Assembly: GCA_027625915.1 (NCBI GenBank)
Contig: JANTQA010000032.1
Location: forward strand, 62,001 to 126,000
Direction of reading: 5' to 3'
Origin: Anaeramoeba flamelloides
Taxonomy: Eukaryota > Metamonada > Anaeramoebidae
DNA length: 64,000 nucleotides
Below the pieces are notes generated by a model, which was not told the origin of the DNA, ran no database searches, and saw only the letters and a list, made by a program, of their open reading frames with translations. Numbering within the stretch: position 1 is the stretch's first letter; each line of letters begins with the position of its first letter. Below are positions 22,421 to 34,762 of this stretch, in pieces. A program made the position numbers and the translations under genes.

Positions 22421-24742
22421 TTTTAATTTTTGTTGTTTTATTACTTTCCCATTTTGAAATCGCAAACAAAATAAATAAATAAAAAACAAAAAACAAACTT
22501 TCAAAAGGTGAATTACAACCCTGTGTCATGTAATGGGTGTAAAAGCATTCTTAATCCATATTGCCAAGTCAATTATCAAAACAAGACCTGGATCTGTCCG
22601 TTTTGTCATCAACGAAATTCCTTACCACAGGGCTACCATTCGATAACCTCAACAAACCTTCCTGCGGAGTTAATCCAGACATACACCACATTAGAATACA
22701 AGCTCTCCAGGGCACCACCACCGGGCGTATGCTATCTGTTTGTCTTAGATCTCTGTACTGACTCGGACGAATTCGAGTTAGTGAAGGAATCCCTGCTGGA
22801 GGCGATCACCCTCTTACCCGAAAACGCGGTTGTTGGGCTAATCACATTCGGCAAACATGTGAGGGTCCACGAATTAACCTTTTCACAGTTACCCAAGAGC
22901 TACATCATCAGGGGAGACAAAAGGCATTCCACAGAATCGGTCAAGGAGATGCTTGAATTACCCAAAATGCCCATTGTCCTTGAAAGGGAAGATCTTACCA
23001 ACAACAAAAGCAACTCACACCCTGTGTCAACCATCCACAGGATTTTGCAAAAGGCGTCCGATTGCGAATTTGTGCTCTCGACATTAATTGAGCAACTCAG
23101 GCCCTCGTCGTGGCCCGTAATCAGGGGGCAAAGACCAGATAGGGCTGTTGGTAATGCAATCCATGTCGCAGAATCGATCTTGTCGTCCCGGACCGGGGCA
23201 GGAAGGATCATTGCGCTATTATCAGGAGCAGGCACCGTTGGCCCAGGATCTGTTGTCGGCTTTGAACGAACTCAGGCAATTCGATCGCACCATGATCTGC
23301 TTAAGGGGAACGCCAAGTACACGATCCCAGCCAAAAAGTTTTACCATGAGATTGCAGAAAGGGCATCGCAAAATAGCCATTCGATCGACATCTTTTCTGT
23401 TGCCTTTGATCAAATTGGACTCTTTGAAATGATAAGCTGCCCCCGATTAACAGGCGGGTGTGTCTGCGTTTGCGAGAGTTATAAACATGAAAACTTTAAA
23501 AAATCATTTAACAATTTATTCCAACCGAATTCTTACCATTTTGATGCCAGGATCCAAGTAAAGACAAGCAAAAACCTTCAGTATATCGGCTGCCTGGGCA
23601 ATTGCTCATCCGCTATCCCACAGAAAAAAAAAAAAACATCCATTTCCCTATCGGAAACAAGTGTATATAAAAATTTAATGCAAAAATCTTCACAGTTAAG
23701 AATTGCAACAGTAACAAACAATCAAACCTTTGCTTTCCAATTTGATCTTGTTCAAAAAAAGCCAAACCAAGATCAAAACGAAAGTAATAAAAACCAACAG
23801 CAACAGCAACAGCAACAGCAGCGGCAGCAGCAGCAACAACAACAAGAAATTGGATTAATACAATATTTGACATTATATCAACACCATGAGGGGAATTGGA
23901 GAGTTAGAGTAACAACAACTGCACATAGAATTGTATCGACAAAAACTCAATTCCAAACAATCAAATATGGTTTTGATCAAGAAGCAGCATCAGTGTTAGT
24001 TGCTCGAAAGTCAATGAACAAAACAGAATCAGAAAACCCAAAAAACATTATCCGTTGGCTCGACAAAAACTTAATTACCTTTTCAACAAAGTTTGGTACC
24101 TATGCCAAAAACCAACCAAGAACATTCCAATTGGAACAAAACTTTTCTCTATACCCGCAGTTCATGTTCAATTTAAGAAGAAGCCCCTTTTTAAAAATAT
24201 TCGGATACAGCCCCGACGAAACATCTTTCCACAAGCACTGCCTATTCCAAGAAAACGTTCAAAATTCCATTTTAATGTTCCAGCCAATGCTATTCCAATA
24301 TTCGATGACAGACGTCCCAAAACCCGTCTTGTTAGATTCCTCTTCCGTCAAAAAAGACTGTATATTGCTATTGGACACCTTCTTCGTCGTCTTGGTTTGG
24401 AGAGGAAAGCAGATCGCTAAATGGGTGAAACTGGGCTACCAAGACCAAGAGGAATATAAGGATTTTAAAACTTTAATACAAATGCCAATCAGAGACGCGC
24501 AGAATTTAATAAAAGACAGATTCCCGTACCCTAGATTCGTACAATGTAACCAAGGCACAAGCCAAGCCAGATTGTTGCAATCCAGAGTAAACCCTTCCAA
24601 AAGATATACCAGATCCAATGAAAAGGTACAGCAATTCTCAAATTTACAAACAGATAACGAGAACGAAAACGAAGGGCTGACAGACGATGTTAGCTTTGAA
24701 GTCTTTATGTCTCATTTAAAGAATTTTGTTTGTAAAAACTAA
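22125..24742 (+). CDS. SEC23: COPII coat GTPase-activating subunit Sec23
   Basis: Two exons, 22125-22268 and 22508-24742, are joined in phase 0 by a 239-nt intron (donor GTAAAA, acceptor TCAAAAG). The product is 792 residues, close to the usual 765. Exon 1 starts with [14 protein letters not shown], the Sec23 N-terminal block. The zinc finger follows ([25 protein letters not shown]; four cysteines), then the trunk ([28 protein letters not shown]), the beta-sandwich, helical region and C-terminal gelsolin domain ([24 protein letters not shown]). Sec23 stimulates Sar1 GTPase at ER exit sites. A Q-rich insert of about 25 residues lies near residue 480. I chose the ATG at 22125 because it sits two codons before the conserved block. 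The first two thirds of exon 2 are notably GC-rich. The intron contains a poly-T run of over 30. Confidence 0.95.
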
Positions 24743-24955
24743 TTCAAATAATTAAGATTTATGAAATCATTTTTTTTTTTTTTTCCGTTTTCTTTTTCTT
24801 TTTATTTTTTATTCTTATTTTTGATTTAAAATCTTTTTATTTTTTTTTATAAACTTTCATATTTTTTTATTTTTTGTTCTAAACCTTATAATAAATTTTT
24901 GAGAATTTATTGAACATTTTTTTATTTTGTTTTTTGCTTCAATTTTCTTTTTCAT
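24743..24955. other. short spacer after SEC23
   Basis: T-rich 3' flank of SEC23 leading directly into the truncated LINE. Nothing else seen. Confidence 0.4.
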
Positions 24956-24959
24956 TTGT

Positions 24960-26340
24960 TTCGATAACAAATATAGCTGAAATTAGCTGTTCATGTTCAA
25001 ATGTATGCAGATGATACTATTCTCATTATGAAGGGGTCTTTAATCTGTCTAAAGATTAATTTAGAATTGATTTTTGAAATAATAAAAAGATTCGGGATGA
25101 ATCCACATAATAATAAAAAAACTAAATATAAAAAAAGAATTAAAAGATATTTTTTGATCTTGGAATTTGGGTAGAAAAAAACACACATCTTGAATAAATT
25201 TTCATAAGAGTAGAAAAGTACATCCTTGGAAACACTTAATCGATTGTTTCAACAAAATAAACTCAATAATGGAGTAAAAATAACTTCTTTGCAAGTTCTT
25301 ATTTTAAGTCAACTTTATTATGCTCTCGAAATATTTGACTTGACATAAAGTGATTTTGAAAGAATTGATAGATTTATCAATAAATTAGTAACTAATTTCT
25401 TACAAATGAATATTCAATCACCACCATTAATTTATAAAAGTCAAGCAAAAATTGATCTCACGAGATTAAAAGTATACGGAAGAAAACATCGATTGATTGA
25501 AAAATTATATTTCTTAAATTTAAAAAAATTAAATACAGTTACTAAATTTTCTAACACTGGGAAATGAAAATATGAATTATTATACTGAGGAATTAAAATT
25601 ATTAGATTTAGAATTAAAAGTTTTTTGATTAATCAAAATGGAAAATTCAACTAGTTGGAAAGTTCAACAATATCTGAAAATTATAAAACAACAAAATTAC
25701 AATTTCAAACAGTCGTTCATCAAGTGCCGTCAAGTTCCAAGGTTTTCTTGAGGTTTTCTGTTTTATCTTAAAAATCTCTTGATTTTACAAATAAACAGAA
25801 AACTCAAGAAAACCTAACCGCGCTTTTTTTTAATTTTAGAAATAAAAAGAAAATTTCTTAAATTTTATTTTTTATTTCTCAAATTAAAAAAAAGATAACA
25901 ATGGTTTTCCAGAATTCTAAAGAATAGAGAAAAATGGAAGATTTTACCCAAGTCTTTTAAATTCTGGAAAACCTAACGACAAAAAATATTTAAACTGGAA
26001 AGCCCCAAAAACAATTCTAAAATTTAGAAATTTTACTAATTATGTGAATAGGTTCATTTATGTAACAAGCAAAAATAAAAATAAAAATTGTAATTTATAT
26101 AAAGAAAAGTTCAATATTGATATCATTGAAAACTTCGATCATTTTTTATGGGACTGTCCGGCCTATAAAATAAATCGAAAAATCTGGATATCTGAATTTT
26201 ATAAAAATAATAAAAAAAATTAATAATATCTCTGATATTATTAATAAAAAGAATTCATAATTTATAATTTCATTAGTAAGTGATAATAAAATTTGTGATT
26301 CTTTAACAAAATATCTAAAAAAAAGTTTAGAAATTAGGTG
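24960..26340 (+). mobile_element. decayed, 5'-truncated LINE, copy A
   Basis: Begins at the catalytic reverse-transcriptase block VQMYADDTILIMKG (YADD at 25004-25015). It continues with the usual post-RT pattern of a LINE (KVHPWKHLIDCFNKI, LQVLILSQLYYALEIF), then a zinc-finger-like segment DHFLWDCPAYKINRKIW at about 26138-26185. Sequence upstream of the catalytic block (palm motifs, endonuclease) is absent, so the copy is 5'-truncated, as expected from incomplete reverse transcription. Several stops and frame changes. A hairpin block (25721-25979) interrupts it. Its start is 220 bp past SEC23. Confidence 0.7.
25721..25979 (+). repeat. hairpin-module block inside LINE copy A
   Basis: Starts with CAAGTGCCGTCAAGTTCC (10-bp unit). 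Three inverted repeats follow. M1 pairs GGTTTTCTTGAGGTTTTCTG with CAGAAAACTCAAGAAAACC. M3 pairs AGAAATAAAAAGAAAATT with its near-complement. M2 pairs TTTTCCAGAATTCTAAAG with CTTTTAAATTCTGGAAAA. LINE coding sequence resumes on the far side. Confidence 0.75.
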
Positions 26341-26622
26341 AGTGCTGTAGAGTATCTTAAAGTGTCAAGGACTTCTTGAGGTTTTTTATTTTATTTTTTT
26401 TAATATATCGATTTTACAAATTTAGTGAAAACTCAAGAAAAGTTAATAAAACTTTTCCAGAATTCGAAGAATAGAGAAAACATGAATATTTTACTCAATT
26501 CTTTTAGATTCTGGAAAAACTAACATTGTTTTTTTTTTTTTTAATTTGAGAAATAAAAAGAAAATTGCAGAAATTTCTTTTTTATTTCTTAAATTAAAAA
26601 AAAAAAACATAACGGCACATAG
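26338..26622 (+). repeat. hairpin-module block at the 3' end of LINE copy A
   Basis: Begins GTGAGTGCTGTAGAG, then the same M1, M2 and M3 inverted repeats as at 25721-25979 but with M2 before M3. It ends CATAACGGCACA. It follows the LINE tail TTTAGAAATTAG directly. Confidence 0.7.
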
Positions 26623-28475
26623 GAGAAAAATAATTGTCTCTCTTCAAAAATAAATTAATAAAATAAATATAGTTGGAATTAATTCCTTTTAATATTGATC
26701 TAAGCTTAATTTCAAAAATAGGGGTAGATTTTTCATCAGAAAAAAATTAGTTTAATTGTGTTTTTTTTTGATTAATAAGGTATTTTACGAAATTTTTTAC
26801 AGAAAATAGTAAATATGGATTGATAAATAAAAATGTTGTATAATCATTTTATTTTTTGAAAGACAAATGAAAAAAGAAAAAAATAATAAAAAAAAAATTT
26901 GCCCTTAATTTTGAAATTTGGCTTAGTTGAAATTAGCATTTTTGTTCTAAACCCCTTTTCAATAATTACAACACACCAAAAAGTGAAAAATAACTATTTT
27001 TATAAAAACCCAACCTTTAGTCTTTGTTTTTTAAGATATTTAATGATTTAACTTGACTATAGTTCTCTCTTTTGATATTTTAGTACTCGATTGTTAATTA
27101 TTGAAAATTATTATTAATTTAAAAGCTAAATTAATTCTTTTTGAGTATTTGAGTACCTTCTAAATTGAATCTTTAAAATTATTTCTTTTACTAAAATAAA
27201 AAACTATTGTAATAAAAAGTCGAGTGGAATATATCCAAGTAAATTATATTTGTTATACTAATACAAAAATGAAAATCTAAAAAAAATATAAAATTGATCA
27301 AGAAAAAATAAACAGAAATTATTTATTTCTTGATTTTTTGTTTAATCTTTGAACTAATTTTATTTTCTCTGTAATCATTTTTTTGTTTTTTTTTTATTTT
27401 TATTGAATAACTTTTTTTAAAAAATAACTCCTTCAACAGAATCTGAATGAACTAAAAATTGTAATTATACTAAATTTTTAATAATCATTAGAAATTCCAA
27501 AAAATTTGTTTTTCTAAAAACTTTTTCAGAATTAGAGTTTATTGATTAAGAATTAAAAATAAAACTAAGTGAAGAAGAATTAATTGTATCAAATATTTTA
27601 AATACAACCAAGAAATAATTATTTTTTTGAATGGGATTATTTGGTTTTCAAAAAATTGGATTTCCATCAAATTGTAACCTAAATAAACATAAATACTATA
27701 CCCCACTTGTTAACCAATCGGTGATAAAAAAATACACACATCTAGAGCATAAAGTCCAGGACTCATAATAAAGCAGGAGATTTTTTTTCATTCATGTAAA
27801 AATATTTTCTATAATTTAATTTATTCATTAATAGAACTTCGGCCAAACCACTTTTGGAGGTACACCCCTTGACTTTTTTCAGAATAATTAAATTAAAAAT
27901 TGAATATATGTATAATTTTTCTAATATTTTGAAACTTTTTTTAAGAACTACGTCTGGTATTGAAAATTGGGGGCTTGTGTGAAAAAAGAGGATTCTGAGA
28001 GTTAGGTAAGTCTCACAATTATTTCTTCATCGAGATCTAAGAAGAAAAAAATTGCATTTTTAAACACAAATTTTAATCTCCTCGTATCTCAAAATGACAA
28101 AGAAGGTTGCGAAAAAACCGCTTTTTGAGAAAATTTCTTTTTAGGTGAAAGTGGCAAACCTAGTGACATTGTTTGGGTGTTTCTCACATGCGTTTTTGGA
28201 TTCTGAGATAAGATGAGAAGGTTTGCTACTTTCACCTAAAAGGTCAAAATGGAGAAAATTGGCAAATTTGTATGATCATACTCTGCTCTTTTTGAAAAAA
28301 GACTTTATTTTGATAAGATGCCACGATAATTGGTTTGGTAATGCATTGAATCCCCTAAATTCCCCAATTCCCAAAATTGATTGAACATTTTTTCTCAACT
28401 TACAAAGAATATTTTTTTTTTTAAATAAAAAAAACTGACTAATTTTTGCAAACTTAATTTTTCAAAGATCCTTCA
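26623..28475. other. intergenic with one hairpin
   Basis: AT-rich with no recognised gene. A 24-bp inverted repeat (28139-28161 TTTTAGGTGAAAGTGGCAAA against 28218-28242) with an imperfect palindrome upstream suggests another foldback element at about 27840-28290, whose ends I cannot place. Confidence 0.4.
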
Positions 28476-29227
28476 AATGCAAAGAACCACCAAACCTTTC
28501 CCACACAACGTCAACCCACTTTTCATTGATTCAAAAAATTGGGTTTTAACTGAAACGATCCAAACAAAAAAAAACATTGGCGAAGAAGTACGTAAAAAAT
28601 AATATTTTTTGCGCTTGGCATGGACAATTCTGTTCAAAATGCAATTCTGGCAAGTACTGCCATCAAAGTCATGGAGAGGAAACCAAATCAAGGAAGAGTA
28701 ACAAGAACCCACACAAACAAAAGAACCAAAGTAAACAAAAGAACCAAAGAAAAAGAAAAAAGAGTCAAACCCAAAGCCAAAACCACTTATGCCGAAATTG
28801 CATTCAATTGTGGAGAAAATGGAATGCATCTGGAAACACGATCATAAAAACTTTGTATGAAAGGATCCAAGTTTCCAATTTTGAAGAAGACTCAGAGTCA
28901 GATGAAAAAACAGACTCTGACGAGGACTACATTGATGAGGAAGAAGAAGAGGTGGTAAAAGACACTAACCTTTGTCATCAGCCATCATACAACGCTGAAG
29001 AAATGCAGGTTTACTTGATGGCCGAGGAGAAAACGATGAAAGAATTGGAATTACAAAATTTGGAAAGAGGTGGGAAAAAAGAAGAAAAAAAAGGAAAGGG
29101 AGAACACGAAATTGTTCAATTAAAAAAAAATTGTTTATCACTATTATACTCAATTTTTTCTTACAAACCAAAATTTTTGAATTATTTTACTTGTTTTTAT
29201 TTATGTTTTTGTTTTATTTCCTTTTAG
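28476..29227 (+). CDS. hypothetical protein, possible GATA-like zinc finger
   Basis: The reading is uncertain. An ATG at 28476 opens MQRTTKPFPHNVNPLF and runs 38 codons to GEE, followed by GTACGT, a possible donor. A different frame then carries FCAWHGQFCSKC, a long lysine/glutamine-rich stretch and LCRNCIQLWRKWNASGN, which looks like the second half of a GATA-type finger (compare the C-x2-C...C-x2-C-x3-W-x-K-W pattern of MTA/RERE proteins). An acidic serine-rich tail follows (DSESDEKTDSDEDYIDEEEE). The two parts need either a short intron or a one-base indel in the A-rich run at about 28595 to be joined. The final 40 codons are hydrophobic and may be read-through of an unspliced end. Function, if GATA-like, would be nuclear, but this is tentative. 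Confidence 0.4.
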
Positions 29228-30018
29228 TCTTCTTTTTTTGGTTTGTTGAATCCCAATGAGTTAAAGAGAGTTAAAAATTGGTATATTTCTGAGAAAAGGA
29301 AATATTTTCAGTTTTGTGGGAGTGTTGTGATTTTTAAAAGTTAAAGTTGTTTATTGAGAATGTTTGAAATAACTTTCATTTTTATATAAGGAAATCGTTG
29401 TGTGTTTTTCTTTTTCATTTTTACCAACCTTAATAAGGGTGTTCGAGAGTATGTATCTCAAAATTTCTTTTTCATTTTTCATAAAAAAAATTACAAAAAA
29501 TGATTTTTTGATCCTAATTGGGGAATATTTTCTGGATCACAACTTTGTGTTTTTAGTAAGACTGGATCAATTGGTGTTGAGACAAATTGATCAATTGCAG
29601 AGGTAGTCCTTAATGTTGATAAAATTATTATCTTAAAATTGACTATTTTTTTGAAAAAAATTATTTAAATAATCTTTGATTTTTAAATTGTCTTTTTTTC
29701 ATAAAAGAACCTGAAGGGAACAATACAACCGCTTAAAAAATGTAAGGGTATTTTTAATACCTTTTTCAAGTTTTCTCTTTTTTAAAAAAAATTTTCATTC
29801 TGGAAATCTCTTAAAAATAATACTCACTTTTTAAAAATGGTTGAATTATGTTTACTAATTTATTATTGCCCATTTTATTTGATCAGTTACTCAGTGTTTA
29901 ATTCTTCTAGAAAAAAGAAACAAAACTCAGAACTTGAAGCTTTGTCTTACAAAGTTAATTTCTTCTTTAGAGGTACAAAAAAGTTTCACAAAGAAATTCA
30001 TTTTTTTTACTTTTCATT
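29228..30018. other. intergenic
   Basis: AT-rich, no feature recognised between the two plus-strand hypothetical genes. Confidence 0.4.
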
Positions 30019-30520
30019 ATGACAAACCAATTTCCAAATTTTAAGAGGAATAACCTTGAAGTGAAAATTCTACAAGTGATCAAACAAAATGAACAGTTAA
30101 AAAACATAATCTCTCCAAAAGATAACATTAAAAATAAAAAGAAATTTCTAAAAAAAACCGATCTGTGGGATCTCTTAAAAAATGCAATTTTACAAAAACG
30201 AATTTCGAACCAAGGTATTGAAAACAAAATAGAAGATCAAAATGATGAAATTGAAGATTTAGAAGGGCAAATCTCTGAGATTGTCTCTGAAAGGGACAAT
30301 TTAGTTCAAAAATTGTCGCTCAATTTAATTGAATTACAAAAAAGTGAAACTTTAAACATGAATAGCAGCACTCGGGAAACCAGCCAGGGAGGATTTAGTA
30401 GCACCCACAAAGAAACAAGTACTCACGATAGTGAGGATGAAGATTATGAACACGATGAAGAGGATGATTATTTTACCAATGAAGAAAGTTACGGAGAGTT
30501 GAACAGTAAGAACGAAAAAG

Positions 30521-30554
<34 letters not shown>

Positions 30555-31277
30555 CAACTCCCAGAAAACAAGTCTCAACAACAGCAAGAAGAAGAACAAG
30601 AGGAACAAAGGGTTGTCGAAGAAAGATCAACAAAACAAAAAAAAGGATTCCAAACTAATCTGGCAAGAAAGTTAGACAAAAGATTAGCATTTTTAGCACA
30701 ATTGGAATTGGATATTAGATCTTTGGAAAACACAAAAACTTTAAGGTTGAATGAAATTAAAAGATTGATAGAACAAATTGTGACAAGACAAAATGATAAC
30801 AAAGAGATGGCGCAGTCTTTAAAGCAAATCACAGACAAAATGGATCAAATAGGATCAAAACTACACCAAATCGAAGTTTTAAAACATGAAACAAATACGA
30901 TGGTCATGAAACATAAATCTCAAAGTGAAAGGAATCAAAAATTAACAAACGAACTTCAAATATTGAAATCCAAAATAGAGAAAAAACAAAAGGTATTACA
31001 AAAAATTCGACAACTTCGAGTAAAAGTTGCAAAGTTTAGGAAAATCCTTTCAATCAAACAAAAGCGTTTTGCGAAGGCACTTGACAATTCAAGAAAAGAA
31101 AGTTCAAAAATTAAAAAGGCTGTATCGCAAATGGAAGGCATTTTACAGATCAACCACCAATCATCAAGAAACACTTCACAGCCCAGACAACTTGTGATCA
31201 GAATAATTGAAGCACAGAAAAGATTAGAGCAAATTACAGAAGACAATGAAAAATTAAGAGAGAAATTAATGAAATAA
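30019..31277 (+). CDS. coiled-coil protein, frame broken at a 30-A run
   Basis: Two frames together look like one gene of about 420 residues. The first, from the ATG at 30019, gives a lysine-rich N-terminus, coiled coil (IEDQNDEIEDLEGQISEIV) and an acidic stretch (HDSEDEDYEHDEEDD), then enters a run of 30 A (30521-30550) encoding polylysine. After the run the coding signal is in another frame: QQQQEEEQEEQRVVEERS, then a long coiled coil from LARKLDKRLAFLAQLELD to the TAA at 31277 (EQITEDNEKLREKLMK). The run is the obvious place for an assembly or sequencing length error. A real frameshift allele or programmed slippage are alternatives. No catalytic domain. It could be a structural or scaffolding protein, with no family recognised. 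Confidence 0.6.
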
Positions 31278-31339
31278 ACCCCAATCAAAAATTTAAGAAG
31301 GAAAGCTAATTTCATCAAATAAACTAAAATCCACAGACT

Positions 31340-32230
31340 TGAGCAATCTAATAGAATAGTTAAAAATGGATGGAATAGAGAATATTGAGTCGGAAGGCAT
31401 GGGAAAAGAAGAGACCAAGGAAAAAATCGATGAGTTCCACATCAAAATCAATACAAGAAAAAAAAATAGAATCCTCACAATAAAAAGAAAACTGGGAATT
31501 GAAAAAATTCCTTAAAACCAGTCTAATTTCCAGAGAACTTTCAATGAAAAACAGATATACCTAAAATGGAAATCATCAACAACTCTAATCAAACTAAAAT
31601 CTTCCGCAAATGGTTTGATTAAATATAAATACAAACGGAAAAGGGAAGAGTTGATTTTCAAAAACATTCCCATATTTTTATAGAAAAAAAAAAAAAATTG
31701 ATGATGTCTATCACTTCAGATGTGATATTCAAAAGATGCTAAAAAAACTAGAAGACACAGGAAAACGAAACTCAAAAAAATCAATGATTTTGATTTTAAT
31801 ATTATCAATAATGAAGATACAGATGAATTGCTGAGGAATATGAATATTAAAGAAATTGATGACATTATAATAGAATATTTCTTGTTCAATCTGACTTTGC
31901 ATACTGTAAGGTAAAAAGATCTCAAATCCAAATGATTTTAGATAATCTCTAGTCATACAAATTTATTTCAATTCCAATAAACTCTCCTTTTTTCTTATCT
32001 ATTTTTAAATCATTTTTTTTTTTTTTTATTCTTTATTTTTTTCAATTTCATCCACCATAAATCCCAAAATTCTAAATTTTTTAGAAAAGTAAATTGAGTT
32101 CAAAATACTTCTCATGGATGTGTTTATTCATTCTTTGAATTAGAAGCTACGAATTTAGTCACTTCAAAATTCGTTTTCCACGCAGATAAAGTTTTTTCTA
32201 ACACTCAATCTTTGACAAAATAAACTCTAA
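31340..32230 (+). repeat. decayed multicopy sequence, pair with 60890-61350
   Basis: Contains remnants of an open frame (IENIESEGMGKEETKEKI near 31370) and a C-terminal block NNEDTDELLRNMNIKEID with EYFL (31800-31890). The same protein tail occurs at 60920-61010. Similarity continues into the non-coding 3' part: AAATTGAGTTCAAAATACTT, and GAATTTAGTCACTTCAAAA. Matching coding and downstream sequence argues for copies of a dispersed element or a duplicated gene rather than a conserved domain. Confidence 0.5.
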
Positions 32231-32452
32231 TTCGGAATTTTTAACTCAACCAAAATTTAATTTTTGCAAAAAAAAATCCCTAAAAAATAAATTATATGGA
32301 AAATATTTATCTTAGAACCATGGAATAATTGAAAATTTAACAATTATTTATCATTTACAATATCTACAAAACAAAAAAATTAAAAATTAGAAATACAAAA
32401 AACAAAAATACTATAATCAAAAATTTTGGAGAAAGTATTAGAAAAAAATGTA

Positions 32453-33050
32453 AGCTATTTCCAAAAAAGTGGGTAATTTTTTTTTACCTTTCATAAAAAA
32501 GCATCTTTACCAATGAAACTATTTGTTAATTGAAAACAGCAACTTTAAGTTAAACATTTATACTGTTTGTATCAATGATCATGGTATTTATTTCAAAATA
32601 TGTACTTTGAAATAATTGACAAAAATGAAAAAAAAAATAACATATTTTTTTTGTACAAAACAATGAACATCCAATTTCAATAAAAAACCTGAAATATGGA
32701 AAGGGTACAAATGATTTTTCTAAATAATCAAATGTATTTATATGTTTTTCAATTCTATTGGATAATTTGTCGTGATTAAAGAATTTCTGAAGACGATTTT
32801 TTTGATCAAAATTAAAATAATAAACAACATTTTTCGATCTTAAAAAATATAAGAGAAAATCTAGATCAGAAAATTTAATATCTTTTATTTATGTAATATA
32901 GTACTAACATAGTAAAAAACAAATTGAATTATGACAAAGGGTGAATAAATGGGTTGTTGATGATTTTGTATATATATAAATAGTTTTATGGTGATTGTGT
33001 TTAATAAAGATATTTTAAAATGAATTTTCCCCACATTTTTGGAAAAAAAG
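32453..33050. mobile_element. MITE family B, copy 1
   Basis: TIRs AGCTATTTCCAAAAAAGTGGG (left; first 20 bases used) and the complement of CTTTTTTTCCAAAAATGTGG (right), flanked by TA at 32451-32452 and 33051-33052. The interior has no ORF. Its right half matches the left half of the copy at 43070-43655 in inverted orientation over about 200 bp, for example TTTAAAATATCTTTATTAAA. Confidence 0.7.
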
Positions 33051-33052
33051 TA

Positions 33053-34762
33053 TCATTATATTTGTTAAAATTTCTATTAAAAATTATTAATCTATCAAAT
33101 GTGAGATAAGAATAAACTAATTTTAATTGGAATTTTCTCTTTAAAAGAACTTAGCTTTTAACAAAATAAAATTTTAATTGATAAGCAAATAAATTTAAAA
33201 AATGTTCATGTCATGAAAATAAATTTTTTATTTGAATTTTTTTTTAAAAAACTAATATCACTTAAAAACTAATCAACAGGTGAAATAGATCGGTTCCTTA
33301 AAATAAACAAGGTAAAAAAAGGAAATATCTAGTAAAAAAACACCAAAGAACGAAACTCAATTTTTAATTGAAATACTTGCAAAAAATATTTTGAATAAAG
33401 CTATGTTAGTTTTGAAGTGCCGATTTTTGTCGCTTTTTGTAATAAAGAATATTGTTTTTTTCATTTTTTTTTTATTCAAAAAAAAGTTATTATTTTCTCA
33501 AGAATGTTTCAAAATCCTAATTTTATCAAACATGGAAGGTTAGAAATTTTACCACAAATTGAATGAAATTGATTAAAATTCATTTTATACTTTAAAAAAA
33601 AAAATTGTTTCAAATTCAATTTAAACGAATTTGGAAATTTAAAAAAAAGAAAAAAGTGGTTTTTTTTTAAAAATTTGATTTTTTGAATTGAGAATTACTT
33701 TGAAACTTTTTTTTTAATTGAATTTTTTGGTAATGAGAATCTTATTTAACTCTTTTTTTTTTTTTTTTTGATTTTTTTGGAATTACAATCCTATAGATTT
33801 TTTTTTATTATTTAACATTTTGTCTTAGAAATATGGTGAATTTTTATGTTTTGATATTTCAATTTATTAAATTGGAGAATGGTTTGAATATATTTTTTTA
33901 AATTTAAATTTTTTCAAATTGGTATTGTGTGAATTGTATTTTTATTTGAATTTTAACAAACAAATAGAAGTACAATTTTATAATATTCTTTTGGTTTTAC
34001 CAATTCAGATCTCAGGTATGGAACAAATCCATAATAAGCTGCAAAAATCTTATGATCTGGAATTGTATTCATATTTTTCATTCATGACAATTCATAATTA
34101 CTTTAAAATGTTTTCTAATATAATAACACTTCGATAAATATTTTGTATCTTAATAAGTGAATTAAGAATAAAAGTAATTTTCTTTGTAATAATACTTTAT
34201 ACAAGGAAACCCGATTATGGTATTTAATATCTATATCTCAAAAACCTTCATGAACATATCAATCGATTTTAACTTAAAGTTCTAAATATTCTTTATTATT
34301 GTTTTCAGTATGGAAATCATTTTTTTTGGAATTGTAAATGTTTTTTTTTTAGCCAAAAACATTTTGTAACTATTTTCTCTATATATTAGGTAATTTTTTT
34401 ATTAAATATATATAGATCTATTTTAAAATTAATTATAAACTTTTAATTTTATTTTTTTTTTTAGATATAAAAATAATTGAAATGAATTAAATTTATATCT
34501 ATTATTTCTTTCCATGTTAAAGATAATTATTAAAATTAGATTAATATAGTATTTTGTGCCTATTTACATGATTTTTCTATTAATATTTGATACAACATAC
34601 AATAAATTTTGGGATTGTGTATATATCAATATCAATAGATATATAAACAATGATTTATCTTATCATATATTATTTATATCAATATATATTTCTAAAATAT
34701 TTCAAACAAGAATAAACCTTTAAAAAATTATTTTTTAATATTTATTTTTTAATGTTTGACAT
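33053..34762. other. intergenic, no gene seen
   Basis: Very AT-rich with long T runs. No credible ORF or RNA gene. Confidence 0.4.

Noticed and set aside
22232-22504. Minus-strand 90-codon frame across the SEC23 intron
   Set aside because: It is created by the complement of a long poly-T run and the SEC23 exon; low-complexity lysine string.
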